Origin: Prorocentrum cordatum
Lineage: Eukaryota; Sar; Dinophyceae; Prorocentrales; Prorocentraceae
Reading direction: 5' to 3'
Assembly: GCA_963575745.1 (NCBI GenBank)
Contig: CAUYUJ010014760.1
Span: 838,201 to 902,200 of the forward strand
DNA length: 64,000 nucleotides
Below are positions 31,965-44,200 of the stretch, piece after piece (the stretch's first letter is position 1; the number at the start of each line of letters is the position of its first letter). The notes under the pieces were generated by a model. That model had not been told where the DNA came from and made no database searches. It saw only the letters and a program-made list of their open reading frames with translations. A program made the translations under genes and the position numbers.

Positions 31965-33909
31965 TCACGACTTGTCGGGCTTCACCGACATCTTCTTTAA
32001 GTCGGCCCACGTCGACTTCTGAAACCTGGGCCACGGCCCCAAACATGGAGGAGGACGGGAGGAGGAGGAACAGGAGGAGGTAGAGGGGGAGGGGCAGGAA
32101 GGCGGAGGTGGAGGAGGAGGAGGAGGCGGAGGAGGAGGAGGAGGGGGAGGGAGAGTGTCGGAACGAGGCTTAGGAGGAGGAGGAGGAGGAGGAGGAGGCG
32201 GAGGAGGAGGAGGAAGGGCACGGTTGGCTTGTTCTGCATCGATCTTGGGTTGTCGTTTGCCAACGGCAGGCACAGCACAGGAGGGGGAGGAGGAAGAGGG
32301 GGAGGAGGAGGACGAGAAGGAGGAGGAGGAGGAGGAGGAGTTACTCCCTCCTCCTCTCTCCTCCTGCTCCCTCTGCTCCCTCTGCTCCTCCTTCTCCCAC
32401 TCCTCCTCCTTCATCTCCTCCTCTCCTCCTCCTCCTCCTCCTCCTCCTCCTCCTCCTCCCTCCCCTCCTCCTCTCTGGTCCTCCTCATCGTTCTCCTCTT
32501 CCATCGCCTCATATCTTCTTCCTCCCCCTCCTCCTCCTCGTCCTCCCCCCCCCTACTTGTCCTCGCCCTCCCCCCTATCTCGCGGCCCTTGGTGAGGGCA
32601 GGGAACAGCTCGTGCTGGTCCGAGAATGTCTTCTTGAGAGCGTCCAGCTCCTGCGCGCTGTCGTCCACCTCGGGCGGGGATCACGCGCGGGCTAGTCATG
32701 TGTCTCCTCTTCCTTCTCCTCATTCTCCTCGTGCTCCTCCTCCTCCTCCTCCTCCCTCCCCCTCCTCCCCCAACGTGCCCCTCACATTACACCTAACCTC
32801 CAATCCTCCTCCTTCCCCCCCGTCGGTATACGATGGAAGCCGACAAGACGACTGCCCCATGTATGATTCATCCCTGTGGTTTCTTAGCTCTCATGCCCCC
32901 CCCCCCGACCACTCCCCCGTCGTCGCCATCGCCAATAATGTTTGGATCTCGGGGGGCGGAGTAGTGTGGCGCGGCGCCTGCTTCTGGGTGCCGTCGAACG
33001 GCGTAGTCTTCCACTTGAGGATGGCCGCGTCCAGGGGTTCCAGCGCCTTGCGCTGGTCGGTCACCTGAGGATTTGGGCGATCACTGACGGGAGGCCGACG
33101 ATTGGAGGATGGGAGGGGAGGGAATGGAGGGAGGTCGGGGAGACGAGAGGAGGGGTTGGGAGAGGGTGAGACGGACGGAGAGGATGGACAAGGCAAGAGG
33201 GATTGGAGGAGGGAGGGAGGGGGTGGAGAGGGATAAGGGAGGGAGAGGATCGAGATCGAGAGAGAGAGAGAGGGAGAGAGAGAGAGAGAGAGAGAGCGAA
33301 CGAGAGAGCGAGAGTAAGAGAGCGAGGAGGGAGAGAATATGAGAATAGGATGATGAGGATGAGGAGGGGAAGGAGGATGAGGAGGATGGGGAGACATTTG
33401 AGGATGACAGGTTCGGAGGAACCTGCGAATCCACGAACGTCAGCATGGCTTCGGGGTACTTCTTCGAGATCAGGGAGTTCTTTACAAAGGGCAGGTTGTC
33501 TAGGTCATTCTTGACGCCGTTAATGTACCGCAGCGTGTCATTCACTTTCTTGTTGTAGGCCGTCTTCCTCGCTGCCTCCTCCTTCTTTTTCTGCTCCTGC
33601 TCCTTCTTCTTCTTCTCCTCCTCCTTCTGCGCGTCGCCCTCATCACCACTGTCGTCGGAGGCAGCTCCCAAGGCGGGGTCGCTCTTCTTGGGCGTGCTGA
33701 AATCGTCGTGGTCAGCGTCGGCGATGCGCCTGGGTTGGGGGATATGAACAACAGATGCAGCTGCCCTCCCATGGTCGATCCTCTCCTCTCCTCTCCTTTC
33801 CTCTCCTCTCCTCTCCTCTCCTCTCTTCTGCTACTCGCCTCCCTCCATCCCTCCCCCCCCATCCCTGCGCACCTTCCCACCCGTCTCTCTCTCTCTCTCT
33901 TTCTCTCTC

Positions 33910-33953
<44 letters not shown>

Positions 33954-35310
33954 TCACTCCCTCTCTCTCCCCCTCTGCCCTCGCTTTCCCTCCCTGCCTC
34001 CCACATCCCTCACTCGTTCTCTGTCTCCCTCACCACCACCCCCCTCATCTCCCTCTCGCTCTCTCTAGCCCTCCCCTCTCCCCTCCCCCCCCCCCCCTGC
34101 ACCCGCATCCTCTCTCCCTGCCTACCCCGCCGTTCCACGGCAAGCGCCTGCGCTTCGACGTATCCTCGGCGTTGTTCTTCCCATGAGTCAGGGAGCGCCC
34201 CATCGCCTGATGAGATAGCGTCATTCACATAGCCACAGCCGCCCCCCCCGTACATGGCACGCTCTGTTTGAAGAGGCCGTGCTTGCAGCACCGCGCAAAC
34301 ACACCTCCAGGCAGGGATCCCTCGAGCAAGCCATGTACCATCTGCATATATCCTTGCACGGTGCTACATGCATAACCTCATCTGCACAGCTGTGCCAGCA
34401 CAAGTACCACCCCCTCCACGTTTCACAATGTGCCTTCTTCACTCTCGCGTAGTCCTCAGTGCTGATCTCTGCCCCAGTGCACTCCACGTCATTCTTTTCC
34501 GTGACCCCCTCGATCTGTTTGAAGATGCTCCACGAGAATTTGTATTGTTTGATGCCTTGTCGAGCCAACGACTTGTACTCGCTGGGGCGCTCCTCTAAGT
34601 CGCCCGACTCGCAGAGTATGTGCGCGTGCCTTCCCTCCCGCGCTTGCCCGATCAGCACATAATCTTCCCCAACAGGAGGGCGCCCCTTGGCTGGCGATTT
34701 CAGCCGTGGGTTTCTTGATAAGGGAGATTGGAGTCGGCGGATTGGCGTCAGCCTCTTGAATACCTTGCCCTCCTGTCCCCTATCATCCGTCATCCTGCTG
34801 CATCCGCGCGTACACGCTGGCGCATCCTCTGACGTGCTGCGCCGTTGTCGTCCTCCCCCTCCGATCCTCATCATTATTCTCCTCCTCGTTATCCTCATCG
34901 TCATCCTTATTCTCCACTCCTCCGTTTACTCTCCCTCGCCACCCTCGTCTTGGATCAGCCCGCCGTTTTTGTTCGGGGACCATGCTGGCACGCAGCCCCC
35001 CCCCCCCCCACCCAATGCACGAGTCACGGCCCTGACATGCCCCTCCCCCCACTGTTTCGAGTTCAGCCACTGCGGGCCCGCCAATTGCTCCTCGTGGAGC
35101 CACTGCGTGGCAGCTTCGTCCTTCTCCTCTTTGCTCACGGTGGTGGAGCTGTTGGCGCTGCAGGTGCCGCAGCTCGGGTCCACAACGAACCTGGGCTGAC
35201 GGACGCCCTCCTCGTCCCTTCCATTCTTCACCAAGCCAATCGTCCCCCAGTCTCCTTGCAAGGTTTGCTTCGTGTCTACTTCCTCCCCAGCCTCTCTCTT
35301 CCATCATGTC

Positions 35311-35360
<50 letters not shown>

Positions 35361-36100
35361 GAGCTCTCTCTGACTCAACTATCTCTCCCTATCCCTCTCT
35401 TTCTCTCTCTCTCTCATTCCCCCCCTCCCCCCTCCATCTTGAGGGGCGGAAGGGAGCAGGTCGGAGAGGGTGAGAGGACAGGACATACATTACATCCCTC
35501 GCGCAGGCTGGTCTCCCCCTCCACTCACCCATTAGGTTCAAATGAACACCTGCAGATCCACTGTCGGCGCTCCTCGTCCGTCTTGATCTTGGCGTACTCT
35601 TCCGCCTGGGCTGCGCTGGAGGGATTTGCTCTCATTGTGTCCCTGGGATCGTTTTTACGCTGAATTACTTTCTGAGAGCACCTTCGTTTCGTTTTCAAGC
35701 TTTGTATTTCGAGGTGGCAGTGGGGATTACCATCGTTTCGTGATGTCGTTCTCGTTTGGCTTCTGATTGTTTAACATCTGGTAAAACTAACGCAGCCCCT
35801 GGCGAATCAAACAAGAGTGTTCGAAGCAAGGCACAGGCGCCTTGTCGCCTAAGTTGTACTTCATAGCGGAAAAGAGGTCGGCCCTCATCTTCCTGGGAAA
35901 TTTCTTGATGTCATCAGGCGATAGATCCTCCAGAGCCTTGCCAGCCTCCAGGATCTTCTTGCGGGCACAAAGCACAGCCTCCAGGGGGGGAGCATGGAGA
36001 GGACGAGAGAGGACGGGAGAGGAGAAGGTATCCCAGCCTTCGGGGTTTTCTCCTTGTCGCTCTCGGAAGCCGAAGCAGCTGCCTTCTTGCTCTTGGCCAT
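31965..36100 (-). CDS. Gene B: dinoflagellate repeat-family protein, at least nine exons
   Basis: Modelled exons (5' to 3'): 36100-36038, 35978-35841, 35605-35550, 35190 to about 35020, 34592 to about 34400, about 33690-33423, 33064-32978, 32650-32588, 32018-31965 (stop TGA). It starts MAKSKKAAASASESDKEKTP. Conserved-looking parts are MRADLFSAMKYNLGDK joined to AEEYAKIKTDEERRQWIC, then RFVVDPSCGTCS, LHEEQLAGPQWLNSKQW, RQGIKQYKFSWSIFKQIEGV, a Lys/Glu coiled-coil-like stretch, KKYPEAMLTFVDSQ, and a final STWADLKKMS. This order matches a widespread dinoflagellate family as I recall it; its function is unknown and it may be element-derived. Donors are GC (exons 1, 2, 7) or GT (3, 6), acceptors AG|G; the exon 4, 5 and 8 ends lack a clear donor. 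Introns hold long purine/pyrimidine arrays. Confidence 0.7.
32080..32475. repeat. Intronic GGA tract followed by CTC tract (inverted pair)
   Basis: GGA repeats occupy about 32095-32340 of the plus strand and switch to CTC/TCC repeats at about 32345-32475. The two tracts can pair with each other. Both lie in the last intron of gene B. Confidence 0.9.
33240..33990. repeat. (GA)n tract and (CT)n tract in gene B introns
   Basis: GA repeats lie at about 33255-33320 and CT/CCTCT repeats at about 33780-33960, on either side of the exon at 33690-33423. Confidence 0.85.
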
Positions 36101-36344
36101 GGCGAGGCCCCCCCTTCCTGCACGTACAGACGTTGCAAAACCGTTCTGGGCCCGATCCAGCTGCATGGGGATCATTGTAATTATCTGCCCTGTCCTCCTC
36201 CTCCTTGTCCTCCTCCTCCTCCTCGTCCTCCTCCTCCCCCTCCTCCTCGATCCTTCTTCCTCCTCCCCCTGACCACCGCAAACCTGGCAAGTCAAGGGCG
36301 GCGGGAGGTCCCGCGGGCGTTTCGGTGCAGGCTTCGACGGACAC

Positions 36345-36650
36345 ACGGGAGAAATGACAGACACACGGGAGAAATGACATAAAAAATGACAGAAACAATG
36401 ACAGAAAACCTTAGAAAACCTGTAAAAACACAGGTAAAACCATCAATCCTGAGATTTCTGTCATTTCAAAATGCCGGAAAAAATGCCGGAAACCCTTACG
36501 AAACCTGTAAAAAAACACTATAAACCTACTTTTTCTGTCATTTACATAAATGCCGGAAATCTTAAGCAAACCCTGTAAAAACACAGCTAAACTCAACTTT
36601 TCTGTCATTTTCATTTTTTCTGTCATTCCAGAAATGCCGGAAAAATCTAC
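36345..36650. repeat. About 95-bp imperfect tandem repeat between genes A and B
   Basis: Three units share CCTGTAAAAACACAG, TTTCTGTCATTT and ATGCCGGAAA. A 20-bp phrase, GACACACGGGAGAAATGACA, is duplicated just before. TTTCTGTCATTT is also the key word of family K. Confidence 0.75.
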
Positions 36651-36817
36651 CCGACGAGGTCCGAAACTGGCCCGAACGGGCGCGCGAGACGGGCGAAACG
36701 GCCTCGAGTGGGCGCAAAAGGATTTTTGGAGGCAGGAGGGTGGGAGGAGCCATAGTTCCGAGGACAACGCAGCATAATCCACGTTGCGATCTGTACGCTG
36801 CTAGCTCTTAGGATACC

Positions 36818-39800
36818 TCACTTGTCGTCACTACCAGACCTGAACGCGGCGAAGGGCATCATCGGGCGAATGTGGGACGGCCGCTCTGCGCTCGGACTGC
36901 TGCCAGTCGTCCTGCGGGCGAGTTTGCGACCGCGAAGCACTTCTCCGAAGTCCTGGGTCGGTTTCTTCTCTGGGGGATCGGAAGACTGATCAGGTATAGG
37001 CGTAGGCGAGAGAGGCAACGAGTAGGAGAGGGAAGAAGGTGATGAAGATGAGGCGGAGGTCTGGCTTGTGGGAGCTGTATTCGTATCCTGGTCAGGTGTA
37101 GTCCGCTTCGTCGGGCTGGGAGTAGGCGACTCAACCACACTTGGACCAACTTCGTTCCGCACCGCCTGCGAGTCACACATCTGGGGGATGTTTCCTGTTC
37201 GCAAGTTCAGCCACGGGACCAGCCCAGCTCGAGGAGGAGGAGGGCGAGCAAGAGGGAGGAGGAGGTGGGCAGGAAGAGGACGAGGAGGAGGAGGATGAAG
37301 CGGGGGAGAAAGAGGGGGGGAGGGGGAGGGAGGAGGAAGATGAGGAGGAGGAGGAGGAGGAGATATCACATTCTGAACGGATGTCCTGAACCAGCCCCAT
37401 TCTTCTCCGAAGCAGGCCCTGCATAAATCATGCTCTCCTCGTTCCTTTTAGCTAGCTTACTCCTCCATATGCTTCTCTCCATTCACCTTGTGATCCTCAT
37501 GGTTCCACATGGGGTTGCCCTGCCTGCTGCCACTGCTGTTCCGCCTCTTCCTTCCCCTCTTCATCCTCTTGTTCATCCTCCCCCTCCTTTGCCCCTAGGC
37601 CTCACTGAAAATAAAAACTCAAACAGTGAGCGCCTCCTCCCATGGCGGCACATCAGTAGCACCATCACCACCAACTGGCTCACCATCGCTTGGAATAACG
37701 ACCCCCCCTACTGCAATGGCACCATCACCCTCAACTGGCTCACCAACCTTTGGAAGAACGGCATGCAAATCAGTAGCACCATCACCGCCAACTGGCTCAC
37801 CAGCGCTTGGAAGAACGGCACCTGATACTTTAGGCAAATCAGTAGCACCATCACCCTCAGCTGGCTCACCAGCGCTTGGAAGAACGGCATCCGATACTGG
37901 TGCCGAAGTTCCCCTTCCCGAACCCGATGCAGACGGTGAAGGCACAACCTAACGTGGCGAGGGGCGGAGCCATAACCAATGGTCCTACCCACACTGTCAA
38001 AATCACCACTGTGGTTTCGATGAGCTTGGAACGGCCCATGGGGCCATGATCGAAACCGTGTTTATGATATCATATCTCGTGTGCACGGGGCCCAGGGTTA
38101 ATTAAGAAAGGGGGTGCTTGGCATGTCCAAGCTTGGGGGTTACAACGATGCCAGCGAGTGGACTAAACATAAACGGAGGTGGGGGATGGGGGAGACGCGC
38201 AGCGGCTGCGTAGTTTTCCAGGTGAGGCGTTTGCGCCCAAAGCGAGGGGAGGGGTGGTTCTCGGGTGAGGGCGCGGAGCGGGGACAGTGAGGTGGATCGC
38301 GCCGAGCAGGGGAGTTGGGCTCAAGGGATGACCATTGCCAAGATCGACGTTGCGCATTCGCCGCTTGGCATGATGCCTCTCCCCCCACCACCGCACCTCT
38401 TCCACGCCCTGCCCCCCTCACGTTGCTTGCTCCTGCTGGCGCTGACCCTCTCTGAGTTTATCGAGGCGCTTCCCCCCGCAATGATGTGATCGGCCCCATC
38501 TTTGCCCCACGTCTCGAGAGGCACGTTCAGCGCATGTATGATCATACATGCGCTGAACGTGCCTCTCCTGCAGCCTTGCGTCCTTTGCCTCCGTCTCTCG
38601 GCGCCAACTTCCCTTCCACCTGTCCCATTGGGCCTGGGCATCCCTCTCCCTGACGGCGGCCGAGGGCTCGCCTCCATCTTTGATCGGACGCCCAGGGATG
38701 CCCCATCTGCAGCATCTCCTGCTCCCTCCACGATGTGCGGCTGCTCGTCCTCAGCTAGCTCTCCCTTTCAGCGGCGCCGTCCTCGATCCTCGATCCTCAC
38801 GGCATCCGCATCTCCTTCCCCCCTTCTTCCCACCCCGACCTCCTCATCAGGCCTAACCCTTTGTCTCATTCAACCGATGAACTCCGCCATCCCACACCCC
38901 CTGCTTTCCCCCCAGCAACGTCCAACTGATAAACTACCATATCCCTTGAACTTGCTGCTTCGGAACATGCGAACGCGATCCTGGAAGCTCGTCGGCGCGC
39001 CTGATCCGCTGGCCGTCATCTGGGCAATGTCGCTGGCGCTGGTCTCGCCTCGTGGTCGGGCTGTGGAGGGGCGCGAATGAAATGGGAGATCGGATGGGAG
39101 GGTTGCGATGGATGAGAGTGGGAGGGTGGGGGGAACGAGTGATGGAAACATTCGGATGAACGCAGGAATCGCCTGACTCCGATATCACACCAGCAGCTAG
39201 TGGAATACGCTCTTCGGCCAGATGTTCGATATCTCTAGCAAAGTCCGTGAACAACTTTACCACCTTGAGACAAAACTGCAGATGGTGACCTTGTCTTCCA
39301 GATTGATCGGCGAGCGTGGAATTGGGGCCGAAAAGGAAGCAGATGGGAACGGGTCACAGAGAGCCTGAATTGGGTTTAAAGGGGCCTGGATTCCAAGCGC
39401 ACACGGGGGCCCATCCGCCTTGTGGGGAACGGGTCACGGGGGCCAGGAGGCTGGTAACTTAGACGGGGGAGTGGGCGGCGGTAGGAAGAGGAGGCGCACG
39501 AAGGGAGGGGGGCGGTGGGCGAGAGGAGGAGGCGGAGGAGGAGGAGGAGGATGATGATGACGCGAATGATGATGCGGATGCGTTGCTGCCCCAAGATAAT
39601 CTAAGCCGCGGACGTGCCGCGGAAGCGTCCGTCTGCTGGTGGTGCGCCACGCCTTCCACCGTAGCAGCCAGCAGTTCCACCCAAGGGGGAGTGCCGATGA
39701 ACTTCCACGACTTGGATGGTGTAACGCGAGCGGCAGCAGCGCCGAGCGGCTCCATGTCCGCAACGCTCATGTATAGTCTCAGGTCTTTGAGGCATGTCTG

Positions 39801-41133
39801 AAGCGGTGGGAACTCGAAGAACTCGCTCGTGCAAGGGCCAACCAGGATAACCCAGGCGCCTCTCGCTAAAGCGAGGCGAATGAATTGGCACACGCTGACG
39901 TACTTAACCACCCAGCTGAACCCAGGCTCACTCGCGGAACGCCCGTGGTCATCGGGCGCCCGCGGCCATTCGCGAGGCAGGGCAATCCAGAGGATGCCCC
40001 CTTGTTTCAACCTGCTAATCACCGATTCTGCACGTTCTGAGCCCTCATGCGTCGATATGTCGTCCGACGCCCCTCTGGATTTATCCAGGCCGTCAGCTCT
40101 GTAACCGTGCTGCCGAAATGCACGGCACATGTTCCAAGAGTCAGCGAAGAGCTCGACCATGTCTAGGGCAGGCAATGGCCTGGGCTGCTTCGGCGCCATC
40201 GCAACCTCACACGGGCCCACCGCACTGTGGCGCCGAGGCAGCCCGCAATGAGAACTGCCAAAACGGCGATGCAGGAATGGGAGGAGGTGAGAGGAGGAGC
40301 GGGAGGATGACGGGAAGGAGGTTGATGTCGACGACGGTGTTTGGGATGATGGCGACAGTGATATAAAATGATGACGGTGATGACAGTGTGATGGCGATGG
40401 TGATGGTGATCGTGTTTGTGTTGGTAAGTGCGACTGTGATGAATAAACGGATGATGATGCGTTACGAGCCCTCTCACGGTGGGCGAGGTTCGCTTGTCGA
40501 CGTCGCTAGCGCACCCAGGTGCCCAGCGATCGGGTTTCGTATACACTGTTGCAGGCTCAGAAGTTGTCCCTCACGCGCTTGGCCATCAACCTGACCGCTC
40601 CCAGTGCCTCTCGGCCCATATCCTGGCGAGGAGGGGCCCACGCATCGGCCCCCTCAATCATCCATCCAAGAACTTGCATCCCCGACCCGTCGAGGTCTGA
40701 TATTTTAAATCCAGTTTTTTGGAGGGGGGGACGATCGAGGGACCAGCGGCCACGTCGGGCCGATCAGCAAACGCATGCCATCAAACGCACGCCCCGATCT
40801 TCAAAACCAGCGCGAGATCTTCGAACCTCTACGCTTCATCTTGGAAGGCCCCATCCTCGCCTTCCTCGAGGCCCCATCCTCAAGGCCATCCTCGAGGCCC
40901 ACATCCTCGCCTCCTCCTCCTCCTTCTCACCGCCCCCCTCATCATCCTGCCCATCGTGCTCGTCAACCCGCAGGGGGGGGGGGGGGAGTCGGAACCGATC
41001 GCGCCAGCAGTCCTTCACACGCGTGTTCTCAGGGATCTCGGCATGCTCCTCAAGGTAGCTCTTGATGGTCTCCATGGCTTGCTTGGGCGCGCGGGCGGCA
41101 CGAGGGCTCTCTCCCTATCTCTCTGTCTCTCTC

Positions 41134-41174
<41 letters not shown>

Positions 41175-41194
41175 CCCGTACCCTTTGTTCTTTC

Positions 41195-41254
<60 letters not shown>

Positions 41255-44200
41255 TCATCTTCCTTCTGCTCCCTCCTCCTCCTCCTCCTCCTCCTCCTCT
41301 TCCTCCTCCTCCTACCCCCCCCCTCTCCTCCTCCTCCTCCTACCCCCCCCCTCTCCCTCCTCCTCCTCCTCCTCCTCCTCCTCCTCCTCCTCCTCCTCCT
41401 CCTCCTCCTCCTTACTGCTGCTGCTGGTGCTGCTGCTACTGCTCCCCCTCCCTCCCCTCGAGGCAGAGAGGAGACGGCGACGACGACACGCTGGAGACGC
41501 CTTCCCCACGACTGGGACGTTGGCATCGTCGAACGCCATATCCCACTTGAGAGCCACAATCTCCGTCTCCACAGTATCCAACTGTTCCAACATCTCTTGC
41601 GTGTCGCATTCTGGAACGTCAGTCTGGACGTGCGCCTGGCGACACAACAATGAACTACTACAAGCACGACGTTGGAGATCGTGGAGACAGGGCTTGCGGG
41701 CCCCAACTGATGCGTCGATAGTGGCGGTGGTAACGATAATGCAACGACGATGTCAACGATGACTCCGCTTAACTGCGATACAACACGTGTCAAACTAAAA
41801 ACAAAAACACAAGTCCTCCACGGTCTGATCCGTGCCCGCCTGGTCCGCACTAACCTGAACTATCTGCGCCTTGTCGTTCGACTCCGTCTGCAAGAATAGG
41901 CACAGCATCTGATCAGCACCGCCGTGCCCCGCCCTGACCACGAACGACGCAGTTTGGCACTCCTTCTTTTTCTCATCGGGCTTCTCTGCCGCCTTCTTCA
42001 CTGCCTCCTCTGCGTCCTCCTCTGCCTTCTCCTCCTCCGACCCGTCGTCATCAGGTTTGAAGCTGTCGCTCTCAGCAGGGACGTCATCTGCCGCTGCTGG
42101 TTTCTTGGCTGCCTTGGCGGCTGGTTTCTTCGCGGGGGGGGCCTCGATATCATCCTCATCATCAGCAGCTGCAGGCCTCTTGACCAGGGCGGCCTTCCCC
42201 TTAGCTTTCCCTTTAGCTTTCCCTTTTGGTTTGCCCTTCGGCACAGCGATCGGCTTGGCTACCTCGATCGTGCCGTTCTCACTCAACATCTGATTCAATA
42301 TCTCGGTCTCCACTTCGTGAAGGTCATCGTGCACTGCGATGAGGAAGCCCCTCTCGGAAATCAAACCATCATACATAAGGAGGGGGGGGGGGCGCTACGT
42401 ACAGCCGCTGCCGCTGACCGACGGATCGATCAGAAAGGGACGACGCCTTTTCCACACGCTGGCACGAATTTGCAAACCCAGGACTCGAGGCGAGCTCGTA
42501 AACTGAAGCGAGTGGACCTTGTTCAGCGGCCCGACTGTTCTGCACAAGGGCAGCTCAACCCCTCCCCTAGCATTCATCATCATCACCACCATCATCATCA
42601 TCATCAATCTCTCTCTATCTTTCACGTCTCATGCCTCTTATTTTTCCAGGTGTCCCACCTTGGCCCCTGCTTCAGCGTGCCCGTTGTGCTGTGACCGTCC
42701 GCGTATAGTGTAATGGGCTGGCGCGGTGGTCTTATAGCGCACGTGGGTTCCAAATGCGGAAGATGGGCCGAGCGCTGATTGGACGGCAGCGGACAGAGGC
42801 AGAACAGGGAAATGAGAGACGGAATTGACGAAGAGATGACACGCGAGGAGTCTGGAAAGTTGGGGGTTGGAATGGCAGAGGGACGGCAACGGAAGCGAAC
42901 GTGAACGCGAAGGGTGCGGAACACATTTCTGACGACAAGGGGAACCGATGGAAGCGGTGAAGGTTTGCACTTGGAAAGGCAGAGGGTGGAGACGCAACAA
43001 AAACGAGTATGAAACGTGAATAAAACTACACCCCAACAGTTCGAAACAAAACTCCGATCCTCTTTCCCATCGAAGTAGCGTGCCACGACGTGCTTCGCGT
43101 CTGGGTCGGGCTCGTCGGATGCTTCGGGCCCACATGTGTCCTCGGCAGCACTCGTCGGCCCCGTGCGGAAATTCACGAATGGGTTCTGAACGACCTGGGG
43201 TTTCGTCTTCTCCGCTGTGGCGCTGGCGGTATCGGGGTCCCTCTGCTCAGCGTGGCGGTGGATCAGCTCGAACGCGCGAATGTTATCATTTGGGGGGCGG
43301 CGCCCTGGGGCACGGGGCAATGAAGGGGGAGGCGGAGGAGGAGAAGCAAGACGAGTGGAAGGACTGCGTGAAGGAAGGAAGGACGGAAGATGAGAAGCAG
43401 GAGGAGGAGGAGGAGGAGGAAGAGGAGGAGGGGGCACACTCTCGTGAACATCCCACACCTCCTCACCGCTCCCACCCTGGTCGCTCTCCCCCCCTGGATC
43501 ATCACGCGCCTTCTTCGCGCCCTCGCGGCGGCTGCTATCCAGTAAACTTGCGCCCCCTGGCTGCTCACGCCGCACCCGCGATGCGCGATTATCTTGGCGA
43601 CCACGGGGGATGTTTCATGGTCCGACTGCGCTTGCCTAGCACCCAGCAGCAAAAAAACAGCAAATGCGAACATCCTGGAACAGCTTCGCCATCCGTTCGG
43701 AGACCTTGGTCTCTGCACCGTCGTCCTTGGAGGCCTTGCGTTGCAATGCGCTAGAGTTGAAGCGCATGGGAAGGGAATACGAGAGAGAGAGAGAGAGAGA
43801 GACCGAGAGCGTGAGAGAGAGAGATAGAGAGAGAAGCAGGGACGCAGATGAAGGGAGAGAGACAGATAGAGAGAACTCGACAGAGACAGCACCAGGGGCA
43901 TAGACAGAGACACGGTGACATCTGTATATATATAGAGAGAGAGAGAGAGGGAGAGGGGAGAGAGAGAGAGAGAGAGAGAGTGAGAGAACGAGGCAGAGAA
44001 ACACACAATGCGCTGTGCGTGCCTGGAGGGCGTCGTAGCGCAGCCGCACGTGGCTGCACATGACCCTGAACCCGTAGGCGATCCGCTCCACGGCCTCGAG
44101 ACATGTTATTTCACGCTACCGCTGACCCGCTGTTACCCACCTCGCAGATCGACCCCTCGGCTTGAACTGCTGTGGGCGTCAACGCCATCTCCACCATCAC

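Noticed and set aside
33708-34232. Ser/Leu/Pro-rich plus-strand frame
   Set aside because: It reads through CT-rich intronic sequence antisense to gene B.
42698-42760. tRNA-like segment (TCCGCGT ... ATGCGGA ends, TATAGTGTAATGG and GGGTTCCAAAT words); also in copy 2 near 61430-61492
   Set aside because: The ends pair and the words resemble A and B boxes, but the segment is only 63 nt, the T-stem does not pair and no anticodon arm can be drawn.
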